In this document: piece by piece, positions 6,446 to 8,661 of the stretch
How positions within the stretch are numbered: position 1 is the first letter of the stretch
How the letters are laid out: every line of letters begins with the position of its first letter
Origin: Alphaproteobacteria bacterium
Lineage (GTDB): Bacteria > Pseudomonadota > Alphaproteobacteria > Puniceispirillales > UBA1172
Reading direction: 5' to 3'
Assembly (NCBI GenBank): GCA_021296375.1
Contig: JAGWAQ010000062.1
Span: 1 to 8,661, forward strand
Length of the DNA stretch: 8,661 nucleotides
Notes under the pieces: generated by a model
The model's input: only the letters and a program-made list of their open reading frames with translations
What the model was told of the DNA's origin: nothing
Databases searched by the model: none
Translations under genes and position numbers: made by a program

Positions 6446-6520
6446 TAACCATTATTGGCTTAACCATTATTGGCTTGACCATCTTCGGGATAACCATCTT
6501 TGAGATGACCATCTGGGGCC
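6446..6520. repeat. Five degenerate tandem 15-bp units upstream of the holin gene
   Basis: Units begin at 6446, 6461, 6476, 6491 and 6506 with consensus T(A/G)ACCAT followed by an 8-bp variable part. The first two are identical (TAACCATTATTGGCT) and the rest are diverged. The array ends 23 bp before the holin ATG. The remainder of the 257-bp gap between the kinase and holin (6326-6445) shows no gene or clear signal. Confidence 0.88.
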
Positions 6521-6533
6521 GTGCTGTCACCAC

Positions 6534-6538
6534 AGGAG
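6534..6538 (+). promoter_or_regulatory. Shine-Dalgarno AGGAG deciding the holin start
   Basis: AGGAG lies 5 nt before ATG 6544. In-frame upstream starts exist (ATG 6505, TTG 6475) but have no comparable ribosome site and would add residues encoded by the 15-bp repeats. Confidence 0.75.
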
Positions 6539-6543
6539 AACCC

Positions 6544-6996
6544 ATGGGTATTCTATCGGCATTTCTCGGGGGGCTGATCCGCCCCGTCATCACCTCATCC
6601 GGCGCAAATCTGCCGCCCCCCAATGCCGCCCGCACGGCGGTTGACCTTGTGGATGTCCTGTTCACCAGTGACGAGGAACGGCTCGACAAACAAGCGGTGC
6701 TGGCGCGAATTTCCCTTAAGGCCGACCAGGTGCAAGCGCAGATCAATCAGGCTGAGGCCCGCCATCCGTCCCGGTTTGTGGCAGGCTGGCGGCCGTTCAT
6801 CGGCTGGGTTTGCGGGGTTGCCCTGGCGTGGCATTTCCTGCTTCAGCCGATCACCCTGCACGCCATGGCCATGGCCAGGCTCGAGATGCCGCCTCTGCCG
6901 GTGTTTGACCTGACGCAGCTCAATACCATCCTGTTCGGGATGCTGGGGCTGGGGACATTGCGGACAGCGGAAAAGGCGGCGGGCAAAACCCGCTGA
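6544..6996 (+). CDS. Holin of the three-transmembrane, gene-transfer-agent type
   Basis: A 150-residue inner-membrane protein. The arrangement matches the GTA-type 3TM holin family as I know it: an N-terminal hydrophobic or amphipathic segment (about 3-17, GILSAFLGGLIRPVI), a soluble helical stretch rich in K, Q and E (about 42-75), then the hallmark GWRPFIGW (81-88) leading into a membrane helix (84-102), and a final helix LTQLNTILFGMLGLGTLRT (123-141) ending in a basic tail. Family members form membrane lesions that let a lysin reach the wall, and in Rhodobacter they assist release of GTA particles. No lysin, capsid or tail gene lies beside it here. The start is ATG 6544, chosen for its AGGAG. 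Confidence in the family is good; the physiological role here is unknown. Confidence 0.8.
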   Translation: MGILSAFLGGLIRPVITSSGANLPPPNAARTAVDLVDVLFTSDEERLDKQAVLARISLKADQVQAQINQAEARHPSRFVAGWRPFIGWVCGVALAWHFLLQPITLHAMAMARLEMPPLPVFDLTQLNTILFGMLGLGTLRTAEKAAGKTR

Positions 6997-7091
6997 TCCC
7001 AACTTCGCCGGATCAAAAATTCTGATAAATCGCCGGTCTTTTTTCGGCATCCCCTGATGCTATTCCCCGATGCCATTTATTGACTGCATCA

Positions 7092-7113
7092 AGGAAAGGT
7101 TTAGGCCTTTTTT
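7092..7113 (+). terminator. Possible weak intrinsic terminator downstream of the holin
   Basis: AAAGG (7095-7099) pairs with CCTTT (7106-7110) across a 6-nt loop, and G-U and A-U pairs can extend the stem. The T run 7108-7113 forms both stem and tail. The stem is short and A-U rich, so activity is doubtful. Confidence 0.3.
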
Positions 7114-7240
7114 CGGGGCGGGGATTCGGCAGTAGTGGCGCAAATGCGCAAAATTAGCATTTATTTTCAATTGCTTATAAGGGAAAAATTTTTTTGAAAA
7201 AACTGTCTTTCCTTAACCAAAATTTAAGATTTTTTGGCTA

Positions 7241-7252
7241 ATCTTTAAAGAT
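7241..7252. promoter_or_regulatory. Perfect 12-bp palindrome, candidate operator
   Basis: ATCTTTAAAGAT equals its own reverse complement. It lies in the AT-rich stretch about 95 bp upstream of the large protein's start and about 22 bp upstream of the candidate -35 at 7275, a usual place for a regulator site. AT-rich palindromes also arise by chance. Confidence 0.35.
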
Positions 7253-7274
7253 CAAGCATGCCAGACCGAGTTTG

Positions 7275-7303
7275 TTGAGCCTTTACTGTACCGCTTTTAT
7301 GAC
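7275..7303 (+). promoter_or_regulatory. Candidate promoter for the large surface protein
   Basis: TTGAGC (7275-7280), a 17-bp spacer and TATGAC (7298-7303) each match four of six consensus positions, giving a leader of about 38 nt. An alternative is TTAGCA (7154-7159), a 16-bp spacer and TATAAG (7176-7181). Neither is strong. Confidence 0.3.
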
Positions 7304-7347
7304 ATGCGCTTTTTTTGACGATCTGCTCTCAGCAAAGGATACAGACG

Positions 7348-8661
7348 ATGCCAAACGAACTTAAACCAACCGCAATCAAGTCACTTGACGCCATCAACTC
7401 CAGCGAACTGAACTCCAAAGCTGTTGACGCAAGCGTTACCAAAAACGACATCAATCGTGATGGCGCGCGGCGCAAACCGCCGATCGGCTCATCGACGGCG
7501 ACGGTGATGGTCTGGACATTGTCCGGCATCGTGCTGGCGGCCTGCACAACGGGCAAGAGCGGCGGCGGGGTTGAAGCCGGAGCGTCCTTTGTCTCTGTTG
7601 AAGATGGCGCTGTTTCTGGCGCCGCGGTCTATTTTGACGCTGATGGCGACGGCGTGATTACAGATGCTGACCGCAGCGATCCCCTCAATGTTGATGTTTA
7701 CGGCAACCCGCGTTACGTCACGGGGAGTGACGGCACGGTTGAGGTTGAGCCCCATCTGGCCAATACCCCGTTTGAGGCGGATGTTGATGGCGCGATTGAT
7801 ACCGCCACGGCAACGGTGCTGGCGGGGAAATTCCGGTCACTTGAGGATGGCGGCATCGCCACCCCCATCACGGACTTGATCGCCCGCCGCATGGAAGAGG
7901 CTGGCATCGCCAACACTGAAGGGGTGACTGAGCAATCCATTCTTGACGGGATTTTTGGCACCACCGGCGCGGCTGGTGACGCCCCGCGGGTGACGCTTGA
8001 GGATATCCTCAATCCTGAAAACTATATTATTGAACTCCCACTTGATGCATCCACCGCCTCGGAAGCCGAAATGGCGGCTTTCCTGACGCGCGAGGATATC
8101 CAGAAAATCGCCCTGGCCTTGAGCGAGATCAAGCTGGAGCAGGAAGCGTCGTCGCCATCTCTTAGTGATATTGGGATTTCCGATATTTCCGACATTGCCG
8201 CTCTTGTGGACAGCGTCGCCACACAGATTGATGGTGACGACAATAGTGACAATCAAAACTTGACGGACCGTGTTGATGCCCGTCTTGCCGCCGCGCGCGC
8301 GATCCTTGCGGGCAAGCCGGTGGCGGCGCCCGACGGCAATGTCCAGATCGCGGAAGACGACGCGCTGGTGGTGGGTGAGCATGACGGCGGGGCGGAGGCT
8401 CTGTTTGGCCATCTTGACCCTGGCGGCAATACGGCTGATGCCCCCCCGTCGGCTTTTGGCGGCGTTTACCTCAAGGTCACGGCGGCGAACGCCATCATTA
8501 CCTTGGGTGATGCGGCAATTGATGAAAATATTGACCCTGATGAAATTGCGCCTGGACAAGACGTATTGGACGCACTTGAAATCTCTGGGATCTTTTTTAT
8601 CGCGGCCAGCCAGCTCGACCAGCTGACCATCACCCCTGATGCGGATTATCATGGCGTGATT
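7348..8661 (+). CDS. Large acidic surface-type protein, N-terminal 438 codons (runs off the right edge): lipobox-like segment, EF-hand-like loop, cadherin/tandem-95-like start
   Basis: The frame is open from ATG 7348 (AAGGA at 7335-7339, 8 nt upstream) to the window end. Residues 1-49 are polar. Residues 51-65 are hydrophobic and end in VLAAC, a lipobox-like sequence with C66, the only cysteine seen, followed by a TTGKSGGG linker. Residues 84-108 (VEDGAVSGAAVYF then DADGDGVITDAD, 97-108) match an EF-hand-type DxDxDG calcium loop. Residues 156-270 are probably helical, with ATPITDLIARR at 171-181. SDIGISDISDI (273-283) is a short internal repeat. From about 332 (VQIAEDDALVV) to LTITPDADYHG (426-436) the pattern resembles cadherin-like or tandem-95 repeats of giant bacterial adhesins. 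Composition is strongly D/E/A/G-rich. It is probably exported, calcium-stabilised and surface-associated; ligand and total length are unknown. No specific family name can be assigned with confidence. Confidence 0.8.
   Translation, partial: MPNELKPTAIKSLDAINSSELNSKAVDASVTKNDINRDGARRKPPIGSSTATVMVWTLSGIVLAACTTGKSGGGVEAGASFVSVEDGAVSGAAVYFDADGDGVITDADRSDPLNVDVYGNPRYVTGSDGTVEVEPHLANTPFEADVDGAIDTATATVLAGKFRSLEDGGIATPITDLIARRMEEAGIANTEGVTEQSILDGIFGTTGAAGDAPRVTLEDILNPENYIIELPLDASTASEAEMAAFLTREDIQKIALALSEIKLEQEASSPSLSDIGISDISDIAALVDSVATQIDGDDNSDNQNLTDRVDARLAAARAILAGKPVAAPDGNVQIAEDDALVVGEHDGGAEALFGHLDPGGNTADAPPSAFGGVYLKVTAANAIITLGDAAIDENIDPDEIAPGQDVLDALEISGIFFIAASQLDQLTITPDADYHGVI

Larger units (their letters stand above)
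6997..7347. other. 351-bp gene-free, AT-rich control region before the large surface protein
   Basis: The first part (6997-7090) has repeated short GATGC/GCATC motifs, including the hairpin GCATC-CCCT-GATGC (7047-7060). A weak terminator-like structure follows at 7092-7113. From about 7141 to 7255 the DNA is very AT-rich with phased A and T tracts (for example 7185-7200), likely curved. A perfect palindrome lies at 7241-7252. Candidate promoters are given separately. I see no small gene or RNA. Confidence 0.6.

Noticed and set aside
6435..6746. 103-codon minus-strand frame with KMVIPKMVKPIMV repeats
   Set aside because: It is produced by reading the 15-bp array backwards and overlaps the well-supported holin gene.
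7005..7036. Direct repeat TCGCCGG (7005-7011 and 7030-7036) after the holin as an attachment site or terminator
   Set aside because: Only 7 bp, not inverted, and no integrase or tRNA nearby.
7837..8652. 271-codon minus-strand open frame opposite the large surface protein
   Set aside because: The plus-strand frame has a ribosome site, lipobox, EF-hand-like loop and acidic composition. The minus-strand product is basic and featureless, as expected of a shadow of GC-rich coding DNA.

Overview
The window looks like an alphaproteobacterium, probably marine. GC content is moderate, the binding-protein sugar transporter has the architecture of the Rhodobacter/Pseudomonas polyol (smo/mtl) systems, there is a holin of the type found with gene transfer agents (GTA), and a very large acidic surface-type protein begins at the right end. 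A SAR116-like origin is my guess from general style and is not proven.

Positions 1-5030 (minus strand) hold a polyol-uptake and oxidation cluster. In transcription order it contains a signal-peptide-bearing solute-binding protein (5030-3747), two inner-membrane permeases (3572-2631 and 2627-1791), an AraC-family regulator with an N-terminal cupin domain (1651-752), and the first 253 codons of a long-chain mannitol dehydrogenase-family enzyme (759 to the left edge). A 9-bp perfect stem-loop separates the binding-protein gene from the permeases. The regulator and dehydrogenase genes overlap by 8 nt. No ABC ATPase gene is present in the window. It should lie left of position 1 or elsewhere in the genome.

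Positions 5031-5257 are a divergent control region. To its right, on the plus strand, is a PfkB-family fructokinase (5258-6286). The logic is that the transporter imports mannitol, sorbitol or arabitol, the dehydrogenase oxidises it to a ketose such as fructose, and the kinase phosphorylates the fructose. The AraC protein is the likely polyol-responsive activator.

Positions 6287-8661 (plus strand) are unrelated to sugar use. They hold a 150-residue holin of the three-transmembrane GTA type (6544-6996), an AT-rich control region with a 12-bp palindrome, and the first 438 codons of a large acidic protein. That protein has an internal lipobox-like cysteine, an EF-hand-like calcium loop and what looks like the start of cadherin/tandem-95-type repeats.

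The least expected pattern is four separate short tandem repeat arrays within about 4.8 kb: 3 x 21 bp before the AraC gene, 4-5 x 12 bp inside the kinase, 3 x 18 bp across the kinase stop codon, and 5 x 15 bp before the holin. All four periods are multiples of three. I found no tRNA, rRNA, CRISPR array, insertion sequence or attachment site.
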